From contig NC_133123.1 of the NCBI RefSeq assembly GCF_033568475.1, positions 5,270,001 to 5,334,000 of the forward strand: a stretch of 64,000 bases of DNA, in the 5' to 3' direction. Numbering within the stretch: the first letter of the stretch is position 1; every line of letters starts with the position of its first letter. The notes under the pieces are model-generated. The model saw nothing but the letters and a program-made list of their open reading frames with translations. It ran no database searches and was not told where the DNA came from. Of the stretch, positions 1 through 13,400 are shown piece by piece. This DNA is from Henckelia pumila. Lineage: Eukaryota > Streptophyta > Magnoliopsida > Lamiales > Gesneriaceae. Made by a program: the position numbers and the translations under genes.

Positions 1-230
1 TAACAATTGTTATCACGAGAGTGAAACATGACAGCCAACCAACTACTCCACAACAAGAAGCAAATTCAATCAATGTCTTCACATTGGGAAAATTTTGGCC
101 TTATCAACTTAAATTCACATGCACTTTCCAAGAACACTTGCTGCAACTTTCTACGAACTCCACAGATAACAGCATACATTACAGTTAATTTCATAGAGAT
201 TCATTTGTAAATCAAATTTGATTCTATAGC

Positions 231-793
231 ATGGGGTGTGCTGGATCCAAGCAAACTAAAGGTAAGGATGTTGAGATTCCTTCAATTTAAACATTTCTCC
301 TTCATTTTCAGTTGCTTGCTTGCTTGCTATAACCAGAAATTTAGATTCAACATCTAGAAATATAACAAATATAAGAATTGGTATTGACACAATTTGTGAC
401 TTTACAACAGGAAGAGTTGGAAATATTAGAAAGCCGAAACCTTGGAAGCATCCACAGAAACTTACGAAGAGTCAGCTTATACAGCTTCAAGAAGAGTTTT
501 GGCACACTGCTCCTCACAATGGTGGTACCAAAGGTAAATTTAGCCATGAATTCACAAAATGTTGAACTCTTACCCCATTTTTAAAATCTTATTATTTGCA
601 TTTGAAAGAAATTTGGGATGCACTCAGAGAAGCTGCAGAAGCTGATCCAACTGTTGCTCAGGCAATCTTAGACAATGCAGGGATCATAGCTCATAATCCT
701 GATATGACAGTTTGCTTTGATGGAGAAGGCACGAGGTACGAGCTGCCAAAGTATGTTTTGAGTGACCCAACAAACTTGATACGAGATAGTTGA
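231..793 (+). CDS. UBTD-like small protein (ubiquitin domain-containing protein 1/2 N-terminal domain type)
   Basis: Three exons splice in phase: 231-261, 411-533 and 609-793, giving 112 aa. The protein starts MGCAGSK, a typical N-myristoylation/palmitoylation start (Gly2, Cys3), so membrane association is likely. The middle exon encodes KPKPWKH...LTKSQL...EEFWHTAPH and the last exon IWDALREAAEADP...AQAILDNAGI...[23 protein letters not shown]. This pattern is the N-terminal domain of UBTD1/UBTD2. In animals these proteins continue into a ubiquitin-like domain and act on ubiquitin-pathway enzymes. The plant members I know are short (about 110-115 aa) and lack the ubiquitin fold, as here. The first intron is 149 bp and the second 75 bp. 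The gene converges on POLD3. The family call is firm; a biochemical role in plants is not established. Confidence 0.85.
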
Positions 794-1409
794 AATAGAA
801 AGCAGATTTGTATTCAAGATGTAGAGAAATTTGTGAAAATTATCAGGGTACGATCTGCTTTCATCTAACTACTCAAGCTTTACTGATCACTTTAGATGTT
901 TCAGCACAATATGCATTGTTTTTCTAACATGTGTAACATATAATCAATTTATATTTGACAACGCAATCTAGATTCTGGAAGATATTTTTATTTCAGCAAA
1001 TATAACTTTACAAGGACCAAATTAGAAAAAGTAAATAAATTTATACAGAAGGGCTCAAAAGACAGCAAGTTGTTCGATTCTATAATCAAGATTGCAATTA
1101 GCAATATCGTTTTTTATATTCAAAACTTGAGAAAAGGAAAAACAAAGTCGATTGCATGAAACCACAGGATTACAATGACTTGCTGAGCTGTGCTGCAGAT
1201 TTCAGAACTCTTAAAACTGTAAGTGGTCTAAAATTAGATGGCTCAAAGATGAAAGGTGGCCAAGTTCAGTAGAACAGAAAGGAGCTGTCTTCACAAGCTT
1301 TAAATACAACCACAAAAGGCTACTTCTCTAAATAACTAAATAACTTGTATACATAAATATGAGAGCTTTGCAAATCAACCTGCGATTTGAGATGGATGGA
1401 ATTGTTTCC
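794..1409. other. Convergent 3' region between the UBTD-like gene and POLD3
   Basis: About 0.6 kb of AT-rich sequence that must hold the two facing 3' UTRs. I see no further reading frame, repeat or RNA gene in it. Confidence 0.5.
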
Positions 1410-4400
1410 TCAAACCTTCTTGAAAAATGAGAGGATGTTTCCTTGTTTAGGATCCTTATTTGCGGCTTTCTTGTTTCCACCTTTCCCTGCTTGGTTTGCT
1501 GGAGCATTGCCTCCTACAGAAGGTGACTTCCTGGCCACAAGTGGCCTAGAACACCACAGTTAGCATGGAAAATCAATTAGTGTCACGAGGAAGAGATGGT
1601 ATTTTCAAAATCACACCAATCAATCGGCAACGAGGCAGAAACTGAAAGACTTCAAAGAGGCGCATATAGTACAGGAAATTTGAAATTATAGAACATTACA
1701 CATTTTTCCTATGGATTGTCAAAGTATAGTTTCTGTCAAGACCTTAAATCGCACACACTGAAGTGATTTTCCTTGTGCGGCAGACAAGGTAAAAATTCCA
1801 AGAAAGGAAATTCGACCTCTAAACATAGTTCGTTGATCAATTTCATAAGGTAAAATGAAATCCATGCAGGAGACCAGTCAACACAAGTAGATATTTAAAT
1901 CTTACATCATCCCCACGACCAGAATTCATCATATATAGTAAATAATTACTGAAGAAGATGGGGATATCTAATGGATGTTACCATAACAATGCACAAATAT
2001 TAATCTATAATTACAGAACATGATTAAAGCAACTGAAGACAAACGCCGAAAACATGGGTATTTAACCTGTCAGTAGAATTATTCACTGCATTGTTCCCCT
2101 CTTTCTTGACAGAATTATCATCAGATTTCGATTCTGGCTCTTCCCCCTCCCAAACAACTTCGGTAACTGAAGCCAGAAGTGTGATAGGTCAGAATGATTG
2201 ATACAAAATGAATACAACAGCAAGGAAATAAGACTAGTTTATTCAGTATCCCTGAAAAAAATAGAATTACCTTCTCTTCCACGTTCATCAATCCGTGTCT
2301 TCAACACTTTTCTTCTTTTAGATCCAGCATCAGCCACATTATCCCTCATACTTGCACCGGTCCCGCGAACATGGCTTTCGCTCTTCTCCGATATGGGAGA
2401 TTCAACCTTCTCATCTTTGACTATAGTTTTATCACCCACAGGCTGTTTAGGTTTTACATCAGCTTCTCTCACTTCCTTGATTTTGGGTTTATTTTCCTTC
2501 TCATCAAAACTTAAGTTGCACTCCATGCCTGAAACACTTGACCCTTGCTTTGAACCTAGAGTAGAATTTTTCGGAGGATCAGGAGATGCCAGACTAATCG
2601 TATTTTGATACTCATCTTCTTCATCTGACATATCAAATACAACTCTTCGCTTTCTATTTCCTTCACCATTAGAAGTTCTCTTTACATTAAAATCTTGGCA
2701 ATCGTCATCACTGCTCACATGTTCTGCTTCACGAGCACAAATTTGAGCCTCAGCACTAGCTGCTTGCATTGAGAATAACGAAAATGAAAACATTATAAAT
2801 AGTCAGATAACACCAATCAAGGCTATTAAAAGAATAGCCAGCAGTTAAGTGTTCTTACAAATAAGAATCCAATTTTACTATTCAAACAGACAAAAAGACA
2901 AGGGTTAACCAGCAGATTTTTGCTTGGAGCTGTTGGCTTGTGCGGAGGTAACATCTGGATTTGATTTTGCAGATGCACGACCCCACATGCTAGCCAGAGA
3001 ACCTCCTGTTCCAGAAGAAGTTTTATCATTTGGATCCTTTTTCTTTTTAGGAAACAGCTGAGGAACTTTTTCTTCATTTGCAGCAAGCTGGGGATCCTGT
3101 CCCAGATCTAGCTTTACATCACTTTCATTTTTGACATTTTTTACAATGTTAGGAGATGGCAACCCAACATTAGGACTTGAGTGCTGGACTTTTTTCTGCT
3201 GAGGGCGTGGAATTTCCGTAGTACCATGCGAAGAAGTACTAACAGACAACCCTGAGATTTTTGCTGCATTTGACTGCACGGAAGCAGAGGCCAAAGGTGT
3301 TTTGCCAGCATTTCGCTTAACAAAGGAATTTGAAACACCAGAAAACCTATTAACCAAAGTTCAATTAATTTAGAAACAATGAAGGAACCAATCAGGTGCC
3401 GCACATCTCAACATTGCAAAAAAGTAGATCTACAATAAGCATGCCTAAAAATTATGAATGAGACCATAAGACAATACAGTATGAGCGCCATTGCAATTTA
3501 TAATTCATCACAGTGATCACTATTGCAGTTTATATCACATCATTGCAAAATTGTTAAGGCATTTAAGCTTTCAATGTTTCAAATAATGAATGTCAGAACA
3601 AGTGCTGCACCTATTATCTCGCAGACAATTATCATCTGGCAGTGGCTGCTTACAGAAATCCTCAGCTTGGACAAACTCGTGGTTCCAAAGGGTAGCTGGA
3701 TCCTTAGGAAGACAGGCTTGTACACTGTAGACATGAACAGAACAATGTCCTTCGAACTCCTGTTTTGCATCTGCAACGTTGGCAAAACTGTCACAAAGTG
3801 AAAAACAAACACTTGAAACCAAACATGCTGAACTGGGTTATCCAAAAAATGGGGGGTCCTTCCAGAAATAACAGCTATTGGTAATAGTTAAAATTGCTTC
3901 CTTATTTCAATTTTTTTCCCAAAATAGAATAAAGCATCCTTAATGATAACAGGAATTCACAAGATAAAAAGAAAACATATCCCTATATTAAGTATTAACT
4001 TGTAAATTAAATAGTTTTAAGATCACTGATTATAGGCTTCCATACACGTGCCAATTTTAATATTATCAAGGGAAAAAGTTCTGTTGGAACAAGGAAGAGT
4101 ATCCATAGTGGAGAAACTTGTGATAAACTGTCAACTTGTTTCCTAATTAATTAATAACAAAAAATTGCAAATATGGCTTTGGTTAAAATTTGATAGAAAA
4201 GAGAAAAGAGCAATCCAAGGATCAATCATATGTGTAGACAAAGATAACATATCTAACAACCCCGTCCATGGGAGTACGAGTGCGACCACCTTCTTGCACA
4301 GCATGAGTGATAAAACCACCATTAGCCACATTATATGATGTTTTTTAAATCTCTCCGACCACATTGAGGTGCATGTTATCAGCATAGGATGTCTGAAACA

Positions 4401-5182
4401 CCATACAAGTGGAAACCGAGACACCTAGTTAGCCATAACCATACATAGTATATAAACCATCGCAGATTAACAGAGGATTCACAGTTGATTGACTTATGCA
4501 TTTCATCTTGTCGCATACTTTATTTATAAGCTCTAGTCGGTGAAAAAGTTAGAAAGTAAGCAATCAGTTGAACAAGTTGGTGGATTACAATTCAGTCAAG
4601 AAAATCTAGCTACGTGTTTCACAATATGAACCTGTAAGCTTATTCTTGGAAACCAGCCTTATATGGTAAGTAGAAGGTTTATCCTTCAACCAGCCCGATA
4701 AAGAAAATATCACTTCTAATTCGCTTCCATATTTCTCGACGAAGTCCTGTAGCAAACTACACCCAAAAATTCACAACCAAGTCACAGAGTGTGGGCAACA
4801 TAAAATAACACTAAGAGAATAACGATGGTCATTACACCGTTTGATCATGGTTACCTCTTTGCAACATTAGATGACACCAAAAAATTTCGACTAAGCCATT
4901 TGTAGGAAACCTACGAGAGAAAGGAACTTATACGCGTCATCGACAAAAATCTGAAAGTAAACCCCTATAAAAGTGTTTTTTAGTAATAAGCTTGATCTCA
5001 TCATTTTCCCTTGAAAAATGAGTATTATCACAGAAATCTTGTCCAATTATGACAGCAATTCCTGATACTGAATCTCCGACTTATGTAATAATTTAAATTA
5101 GAAAAAGATTTACCACTTGAAGCTTGTCGGATACGATGGATCGAACCTCGTCGAGGATGCCTAGGGTTTCGATTTCGGCCAT
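1410..5182 (-). CDS. POLD3: DNA polymerase delta subunit 3 (POLD3/p66 homologue)
   Basis: Eight exons join in phase on the minus strand: 5114-5182, 4855-4910, 4632-4756, 3611-3770, 2910-3346, 2271-2762, 2067-2166 and 1410-1545, for 524 aa. The N-terminal half carries the conserved blocks SYKWLSRNF, DFVEKYGSELEVIFSLSGWL, and CSVHVYSVQACLPKDPATLW followed by EFVQAED and NCLRDNR. This is the winged-helix part that binds the catalytic/B-subunit complex. The middle is charged and Ser/Lys-rich, as is usual for POLD3. KTRIDERGREVTEVVWEGEE is a strongly conserved late block. The last residues QGNILSFFKKV hold a canonical PIP box (Q-x-x-I-x-x-F-F, about residues 514-521), the PCNA contact used in replication and repair synthesis. 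Length is close to the Arabidopsis protein. The acceptor of the 2271-2762 exon could also lie 3 bp further in (2759). Nuclear. Confidence 0.93.
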
Positions 5183-5253
5183 TTTTGCGTCAGACGAAAA
5201 ATGAATCGGTATTTTTCTTCCGTTTTAGTTTCCCTCCCAGGGAGGGCACTTGA

Positions 5254-5261
5254 TTTCCCGC
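5254..5261 (+). promoter_or_regulatory. E2F-type site in the POLD3 promoter
   Basis: TTTCCCGC fits the plant E2F consensus TTTSSCGC and lies about 72 bp upstream of the POLD3 ATG. E2F control of S-phase replication genes is well established in plants. The site sits exactly at the left edge of the duplicated 309-bp block and is not repeated at the second copy. Confidence 0.6.
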
Positions 5262-5877
5262 CACCAATTTGGGGATTTTGTCATTTTGGTACACACGGTG
5301 GACAAAATATATATATAAGCTATCGTAACACATGTGATGCGTATCCGTAAATATATAATTTGGTAAAAATTTCAACTTAATGGCTGAGAAAATTTTAATT
5401 TGACAGTGAAGAAAAAATGTAAGAGAAAGAATGAGGTTTGAAGAAAAATCGAAAGGAAAGTGAGAGAAAATTAGACATGATAGTTTGTTTTGGGAGTGTA
5501 GGAGTATAAATGGAAAATTTAAGAAAATTTATCATGACATCAAAAATAATTTTTATAGTGTACGCATGGCCACCAATTTGGGGATTTTGTCATTTTGGTA
5601 CACACAGTGGACAAATATATATATACAAGCTACCGTGGCACTTGCGATGCGTGTCCTGTAAATATATAATTTGGTAAAAACTTCAACTTGATGGCAGAGG
5701 AAATTTTAATTTGATAGTGAAGGAAAAATGGAAGAGAAAGAATGAGGTTAGAAGAAAAATCGAAAGGAAAGTTGGAGAAAATGAGACATGATAGTTTTTT
5801 TTGGGAGTGTAGGAGTATAATTGGAAAATTTAAGAAAATTTATTATGACACCAAAAATAATTTTTCTGGTATACGCA
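5261..5877. repeat. Two-copy tandem duplication, 309-bp unit, upstream of POLD3
   Basis: Copy 1 runs 5261-5569 and copy 2 runs 5570-5877. Both begin CCACCAATTTGGGGATTTTG and end near TACGCA. They are clearly similar along the whole length, with scattered substitutions and small indels. Each includes a short (TA)n tract and a purine-rich AGAAAGAATGAGG segment. No transposon ends or target duplications are visible, so a plain tandem duplication is the simplest reading. Confidence 0.9.
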
Positions 5878-7159
5878 CACTTAATAATATAGTAAAAATA
5901 GTAAAGATTTTTGTATATGCGCTGTGTCATGTGTGTCACAGATGAGAAATGTTTTGGCATAATTTTATCATTGTGAATTTTTTCGTAATTTATATTAGGA
6001 TTAATTATAAGAAGCCAAAATAAATCAAATAATATTTTACAATTTCCTTATTTTAATCGATAATTAGATTGAAAATTTTTAAGTAAAATATATAGGTTGT
6101 TTAAATAATGTACTTTAAAAATGTTTTTAGTGTTTTATAAATGAAAATATTAAAGTATTTATTTGGATAAGATTTTTGTAAAACATTTTTATTAAAATAT
6201 TTTAAAAAAAAATTCTTTAAATATAATTTTTCAAAATCAAATGACATTTTTTTTTGATATTTTTAAAATTCAAAGCAACTATAGAAATTAAAACATAATT
6301 TTTAATAACACATTTTTATTGAATAATTATCCAAACAAATATTTTTTTTCTGAAATGACTTTTAAAACAATGTATAAAAAATATTTTTCCAGAAACGTTT
6401 AATAAGTATTTATCAAGCTGAATATGTCGTTTTATCAATGTATTCTATAATAGTTTAGAAATTGCAATAACCGGTGAAATATAACTATTTCTGAGGGCCG
6501 AGGGGAACTGATTGATTTTAAGTAATGAGGAAATCTGGTAAAACAAGATGATTAATGGTTCATCTGATTTCCTAAAAGACCTTATGCAATATTTTGGTCA
6601 ATATTTGTAAAAACAACTCCCATGAAGCGTTTTAACTTTTAATTGATAATATATTTACTATTTGACTCGACACATGAAAATGTATTGTTTTTTTATGAAA
6701 ATATGTTATTTTTTATTATAAATAAAAGTCGGATCGATCCATATCACGGATATAAATCAATTAGACCGCCTCATATAAAACTACTCATATTTGTAATGAT
6801 GTCTCTATATCGATAAAATATTTTTCATGTGGGCTTGTAAGCAATTTTGAGTTTTAACATTAGTTTCAAGAATAAGATATATTTTACACAACTCCATCAA
6901 TTATCGACGTACATCAAGATATGTGTAATTAATCCAATAGTGAGACTCAAACTAATGACACCACTTATACAACAGTTCCCACGATAGAAATATGTTCGCA
7001 AGTTTTAACTTTTACAGACTCAAACATTTATATAAACATCCCCAGCACCATTTTTAGGCGCCAACTTGTGATTAGAGTACACCAAGCAAGTGCTGCACGG
7101 GTCTAGTTTCATCCAATTATTTCACTTCATGCACGAACCGGAAACTCGAGGGAACAATT
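5878..7159. other. Intergenic, AT-rich, no gene seen
   Basis: Lies between the duplicated POLD3 upstream block and the 3' end of the gamma-glutamyl hydrolase gene. It holds mostly long A/T runs. I recognise no coding, RNA or structured repeat signal. Confidence 0.5.
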
Positions 7160-10100
7160 TTAGGTGAAAATGTAAACTTCATCGAAACCCCTCCTGCAAA
7201 AAAAGGGAAGGGTTAACTAAGTTTACCTCCACGGGTGTTTGGTCTAATTATTTATACTCCCCTCCAAAAATATGGTTACACCCTCGCCTCCATTGTGAAA
7301 AGAAAAAGGTAAAAAAAAAAAACCAACAATGAACCATGCTTTGCTTCCCAGGTGAAAAAATACCCAACAGTGAACTATGCTAACACTCCCGCAAAATCAA
7401 TCCTGGTCCCCAGGGAAATATGGTTTATTGTCTGCCTCTCCAAGAACAGCAAGATATAGTGAGAACGAGCAGAGAAATAGCGGAAAGCTGGACGAGTCAC
7501 TCCCTGGATTTGCCGCTTTGTAAATGGGAAAGCACCAACAAGAAGAGTGAAAGCATTTGACACTTACCCAGCCTTGCCGCTATAAGTGGGACTGTGATTG
7601 TATATGAGGTTTTCGAGCACTTTCTGAGCAGGTGGCCTGTTCATGGACTTTCTGGCCTGCCTGAAAGAATTGATCATGTCAGAATAACAATGACTACTTT
7701 GCAGACCGATTATAAGGATCAAAATGCATAACATACAGCAGATGACCCAAATATTTTGAACAATACAGGGGATGCATTTTAGAGTATCAAAATCCAGATA
7801 AAAATATTCAAATTTAAAAATTGGAAGGGGGCAAAACAAAAATACTTTAATAAATATCGTGTAAATATTGCATAATATTTCATTTGGAGGGTAATTCACC
7901 ATAATTGGCAATACTCACGCTCGATAGATAAGGATCAGTTGCAACCAATTGAAAATTATTAAACAATTTGATTCCTAATCAAGGCCTAACACGTAGTGCA
8001 TAATTGCTTGAAGAACTTGGCCACTGATCAAGGTGTCACCTTACAGAACTGTCTTTTTAAATAAAATATCTCCTTTACGAGGTTTGATTAACTGAGGCAG
8101 GATTATTTTAACTAACAAGCATTGATTAAATGAAAAAGCAATTTAACTGGTAACATATAGCACATGAAGATGGAAAAATATGTAAACGGACCCAACACAT
8201 TAAACAGATGAGAGAGACGAAATTTGATACCTAGTCTAATAAGATGCAGTCATAGGGCTTCAGTCTTTGCCACATCACTATGTTGCGACACTTGAAAGTT
8301 ACAACAAAGTTTTTACTTTCCAACGGCTAGATAGAATGACAAGCATTTTAATGCATCAACTTTGATTAAAAAGTTACCCGACAAAAAAGTTTGCAACATG
8401 TTGAGTCACTTGAATTGCTGCTTCTGAGTGCGGAGTCATCGATAAGCCCCATTCAAAAGCATTTTTCTGTCACAAAGTAGCTCTGAAAAAGTCAGAATTT
8501 TGCAGTATAGGAAGAAGGAATATGACTATGTCTATGCGCAGGGTGAGGCAATTTAGAATAAGGAAAATGGACTACTGGAATTTTTAGGGAGGAAAAAATA
8601 GTCTCTCATCGCTTTATAATTAATTGTGAAAATAGTCTACATGTCATTCAGCAAACAGAGAATGCGATTTGTGAATACAGCAAAAACTATGGTTTGCAGG
8701 AGCTAAGTTATACCTCTGGATGCCACTGGACAGCAGTTACTGGATATTTGCTTGCCTGAACTGTTGAGACATAAACCTGATACAGATCAACAAGGACAAT
8801 CGCTACTGAGATCCTACCAAGTGTCCACAGATGTCCCCAGATTGAAAATGGAAAAAAAAAAAGGATAAAAAATAATTCAAGTAAGAACCACAGAGGAGGC
8901 TATTTGATACCTTGCTATCCTGATCCACACTAGTTGTTAAGATTTTGAAGAAACCAGATAAATTCTTGTTCTTTAGAAACTTTCCTGGTGATATCCCATA
9001 CTGTCAAATAGATGAATATATCAATAATGGTAATTCAAGCATATTTTTGAAGATGTAACTGGGTTTTAATACCGAATTTTACCAGCTTGATTCTAAAACC
9101 TGAAGGTCACATATTCCAATTGCTAAGCATAAAACTATGGAGTATCAAGGCCATCAAATCAATAATCAAAAAGAAACAAATGAAATAAATGAACTTAAAT
9201 TGTTCAGATCTCTATCTGCTGCTGGTTACATATGCCGAAATAATTTCAGATGGCTCCGCGAGCAAGCAAACACGCTTTCAAATTATTCAAATATCCCATA
9301 GATATGGGAACTAAAACTCAGGTAACACTTCACGTTTGAGAATTGAGATTATAATAAATTCATTTTGAGGCTGACATAAAATTATAGAAGATCAACAGAA
9401 AAGTTCATCATGCTTACATATACTCGTATATCTTCAGCGAGATTACCAATGGCACTCATTGACACGTAGACAGAATAGAGATGTAAAAATGCAAATGTTT
9501 CATGTTTTAGCAGCCCATGTGGATAAAATGGCTTGCTGCAGATCCCTAGTTTATAACTATGCAATAATTATAGTTGTCAGTGTCACTGACTCTATCTGGT
9601 TGGATATTATTATTTAATTCAGGACAAAGTAAATAATTATTAAAGAAAAATGATTACAAGGAACTTTGGTCCTATGCCATTTAAGCAGTCGACCCTGGGA
9701 GAGCAACAAGTGCAAAACAAATATGGACAACAGAACTTGGTCTACCACTCACCATATGATTTTGAACTACAAGACATTCTGTACTCAACCTTTTCAGTAA
9801 ACATGGAGGAAACCTGCAACACGTATAAACATTGTCAGGTTAAAAAGTTCACTGTCCAATAGCAATTGATTACTTCAGTTTACAGAGAATTTTTGGATCA
9901 TCAAACACTATAAATGTGAATCATAAACGTTAGTGTCCAGGAGTAGCTGCAACATTTCTCTTCAAATCCACATATACTCGGTTGTTACTTCAGTTTGCAA
10001 AAATTTCCACTTTAGCTAGAGACCAAGTCAAACTTTTTATTCCCAGAAGTTTTGGTTGTGGTATGTTCTTGCGAGTCCAGGACCCAAAGAGTGTTCTATT

Positions 10101-13100
10101 TCAATGAATTATACCATACGGCACATCACCAAATTAAAAAAAAAAAAAAAAGTATTATTGCTTGCACGAGTATTATAAATTCAGAGTTTGGAGGATGCTA
10201 AGATGGAAAACGTGGCAATTTTATATACTGATTTACATTGAAATTTAGCATGCCACAGTCACCACTTTTAAAAGAAAACATTTACCTCCTGTAATGCATG
10301 TCTAAAGCTTATAAATATTTCTACAAAGATCGGAATTATGTCTAGATTCCTTGGAAGTTTAAAAATGTTTAAACCTCTCCTTGAGGTAAGTTAAATGTAA
10401 TTCAGATATTTGAATGGGAGTTCTGTGTAATTTAAACCAACCTCAATGGCATACTCCTATAAAAGATTTGCCGACAAGATCGGACTTAGTTGAAATGATT
10501 TCCTGTCATAACTAAAACTTTCTGATGAACCGGAGAATAAATATGAGCATGACATTAAAATTTGAAATATACCTTTGAAAAACCGTGCCATTGATATCTG
10601 AGTTTTTTGCAAATTGCAGTGTAGAGGCTTGATTTCGTGCATTAAATTTCTCCAGGACGTCTTTGTCCTGTTGCAATGGTGAGAATTGCGTATGCTTTAA
10701 GATCAACACATGGAAGATGCCAATCAATCCACGGCTGGCATAACTAGGTAAAACAGAGTTCCAAAAAGACAAATTATGACAACATGTAAGAGATCTAGCA
10801 AACGGGTCTACAAGAATGGGCTTCAAAATAAAGAAATGATTAGGGTGTACTCTCCCTTCATTTAAGTGATCTTTAACAATACATACCAAGAAGAAATCGT
10901 TATACTGATATAAACCCAAAGATTTCCAACTTTACCCTTTAATGAACCCCACAAGCAAGGATGTTCTTTTTCGGAAATCATGCAACAAAGACCTTCGCAA
11001 ATCTCAAAATGTCAATATAAAAATAAAAATTGAAGACTATAAAACAGAGTAGTATCAGGCATCTTCTAATATCTAAAAGACCAAAAGTTTACAGTATCAG
11101 CTACTGCCTACAACTTGTAAGGTTTTGGTCTTACTGAAAACCTATGCTCTTGATTTTCATGAATAAAATAACCTTCATGCCTCGAGAGATCGTGATATGT
11201 TTTCAGGGTTTAAAACTGCAATTTTGAAAGTTTATTTTCAAAATAAAGGGTTTGTCGAATTTTAAATATATAAAGTGGGCTCAATTTTGTATTTTTAAAG
11301 AACTTGTGGTTAAACTCATCCATAAAAACTAATGGAACAAATAAATCCATGTTTCTATATAGCTTACCTCGCTGACCATCATGGTTACCAGTTCAAAACC
11401 TAGGCAAATTGCAAGCAAAGGAAAAGTATCTCCAGCTTCATTCTTCCTCAGAATAATCTGCATAAAAAATTCCAAACAAGTCTCAACTGCAAGTATTTAT
11501 TAACTACGTTTCTTTGCACCGAGAGATGCACATTTTGCAACATCTAGCCCTATAACTTGCTTCATATCATGTGATTATACCATCCCACCACAGCCACGCC
11601 TTCATTGTTGAGCCACAAATCTAAATGTGTATCCAGTGTCATGTAACAGACACGGTCAATTTATTAAATGACAAATCGCTTGATTCAAACTTTAGAATAA
11701 TTCAACTTTACATCCAGGTCCTACTCCTGGATTTCTAAACTTCACAACAAAATGAACTCAACTGAGTGAGTTGAGTGTGGTCCCAAGTCAATGTCCTTAA
11801 TTTCTTGCAAGAGAATGCAATACAATGGCATAGGACACAAATTCAATGGTTGTTGAAATAAATCTAGGGAGCATGATAAGAAGCACATTTAAACTTATTT
11901 AAATGCCAAAGAGTTGAAAACCAGAAAACTGCCCTTCGAAGTTTTTGTTCATGTGTGTGAGTGTTAGAATGTTATTTCAGCATCAAGAGAGAATCTTAAT
12001 TATATGATCACATTTCCTCCTTGTCAGTGCTGTTATATAGAAAGTTAGGAAGTCGTTGGTTCCACTGATATTTTGGATGACCAGGTACCTTAAAAATGGA
12101 CTCTGCAACCTCAAAGTAAAGACCACTTTTGGCCGATCCTCCTGTGAAGATGACCCCATCAACCAGATTGAGTTTCTGCAACATTGATTGAAATATATAA
12201 AAATTGCAATTTGTGAGGGCACAAATCCAAGACTATTTAAAAAACCCCTCCCCCAACCAAAAAAAAAAAGAAGAAGAAGAAGGCGTGCGAACATCCAGCC
12301 ACAGCAATTTCTTAACACATCATCATTCCCTCAAATCTAAGTGATGTGACGATGGGAACCTCGTTTGTAGCAAACAAATTGATAGTCTTTTTCTCATCGC
12401 AAGTGACACCTTGGAAAACAAAGTTTCTCCTACTTCGGCAACACGTCTCAACCGAATATTGGTGGTTAGGTAACAATGAGAAGGGATGATAGCTAAATGT
12501 TGAAAGAATGTTTGGATGCATAATGTTAACTAAAATTTAACCAGCAGCCAGATAAATGTGCAGCAAAATCTGCTTATTAGAGCATATGTTAATTATTATG
12601 TTTTCAACCTTCTGTTATCTTGGAACATACTTTTTAATAATAAACATCCGTTCACATTCTCAAATGATGCGAATTCATAGAATTACCATTTAGCACTGAT
12701 CAATTAACGACAAGAAGCACGTTGACAATTTCAAATTTTCAGGGAAAAAGAAGAAGAAGAAGAAGAAAGAGTGTACGGATTACATCGGATAGAATCTCCG
12801 AGGGCTCGTTGTATATGAGAGGAATGACCCTGGCACCAGCTGCCTCCACGAACTTTACATAAGAGGCGGCGATGTAGGAAGCATCGGTCGAATTTTGGAT
12901 ACGTCCAGATGCACCGTCCCCAGGATGAGTTAGGATTCCGATCACCGGCCTGTAGTTCAGTTTGGGATTCACCGACGGGCACTGTGTAGCTCCTAGGAAA
13001 GAGTCCGTCTCACTAGGCAGGAGGAGGGGCTCCGCCGTGGAAAAGGCGTCAGCCGCGGACTGTCCCTTGGCGAGAGCGACGAGGAACAAGATGAAGATAT

Positions 13101-13110
13101 TGGTGAACAT
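7160..13110 (-). CDS. GGH: Gamma-glutamyl hydrolase (folylpolyglutamate hydrolase)
   Basis: Ten exons join in phase: 12784-13110, 12089-12175, 11368-11457, 10573-10667, 9753-9813, 8911-9000, 8714-8776, 8378-8466, 7568-7660 and 7160-7193, for 342 aa. A hydrophobic signal peptide (MFTNIFILFLVALA) fits secretion or vacuolar delivery. The class-I glutamine-amidotransferase-like core shows PVIGILTHPGDG, then SYIAASYVKFVEAAGARVIP, FTGG, the nucleophile motif AICLGFEL (Cys about 156), QNH, and the catalytic His motif AVQWHPE (His about 269). The end is KVLENLIYNHSPTY...FDEVYIF. The enzyme trims the poly-glutamate tail of folates in the vacuole and sets folate polyglutamylation. The last exon has only 34 bp. 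Arabidopsis has three tandem GGH genes next to POLD3; here there is one. A (TTC/AAG)n tract lies just inside intron 1. Confidence 0.94.
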
Positions 13111-13194
13111 ACTGGACGAGCAGGCGGCGGCGACACCAGAGTTCTCGGCTGATGTGCTCGCTGGTGATCAAGCTTCACCGGACGGGACCACCAG

Positions 13195-13210
13195 CTTTTT
13201 ATTTTTATAA
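13195..13210 (-). promoter_or_regulatory. TATA-like box of the GGH gene
   Basis: On the minus strand TTTATAAAAATAAAA lies about 90-100 bp upstream of the GGH ATG, a normal distance for a TATA box with a short leader. Confidence 0.4.
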
Positions 13211-13400
13211 ACAATAAAAAATAAAGAAATTAATATTGTGTGAATTTATTAATTTTTTAAATTATTTTAACATTGTTGATTACTTATCATGAACGTTATT
13301 TGTGTCTTTGGTCATTGGTTTGGTGGTGGATGAGATATTAGCTTAATGGTAGTATTTTTACCCTTTTTTCTTGTATATTTCAGCTTTTATGTGTTTTTAT

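Noticed and set aside
2198-2608. 136-codon frame on +
   Set aside because: Antisense shadow of the charged middle exon of POLD3; hydrophobic composition arises from reading the Lys/Asp/Ser-rich strand backwards.
3523-3801. Open frame of 92 codons on +
   Set aside because: It is the antisense of a POLD3 exon (3611-3770) and its flanks; the minus-strand reading is the conserved one.
5742-5960. Short frames on both strands in the duplicated POLD3 upstream block
   Set aside because: Not preserved between the two repeat copies and without recognisable content.
10512-10919. Longer frame running upstream of GGH exon 4
   Set aside because: Only 10573-10667 matches the family; the upstream part is intron read in frame.
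12962-13210. 82-codon frame on + over the GGH first exon
   Set aside because: Antisense of the GGH signal peptide exon; no family similarity.
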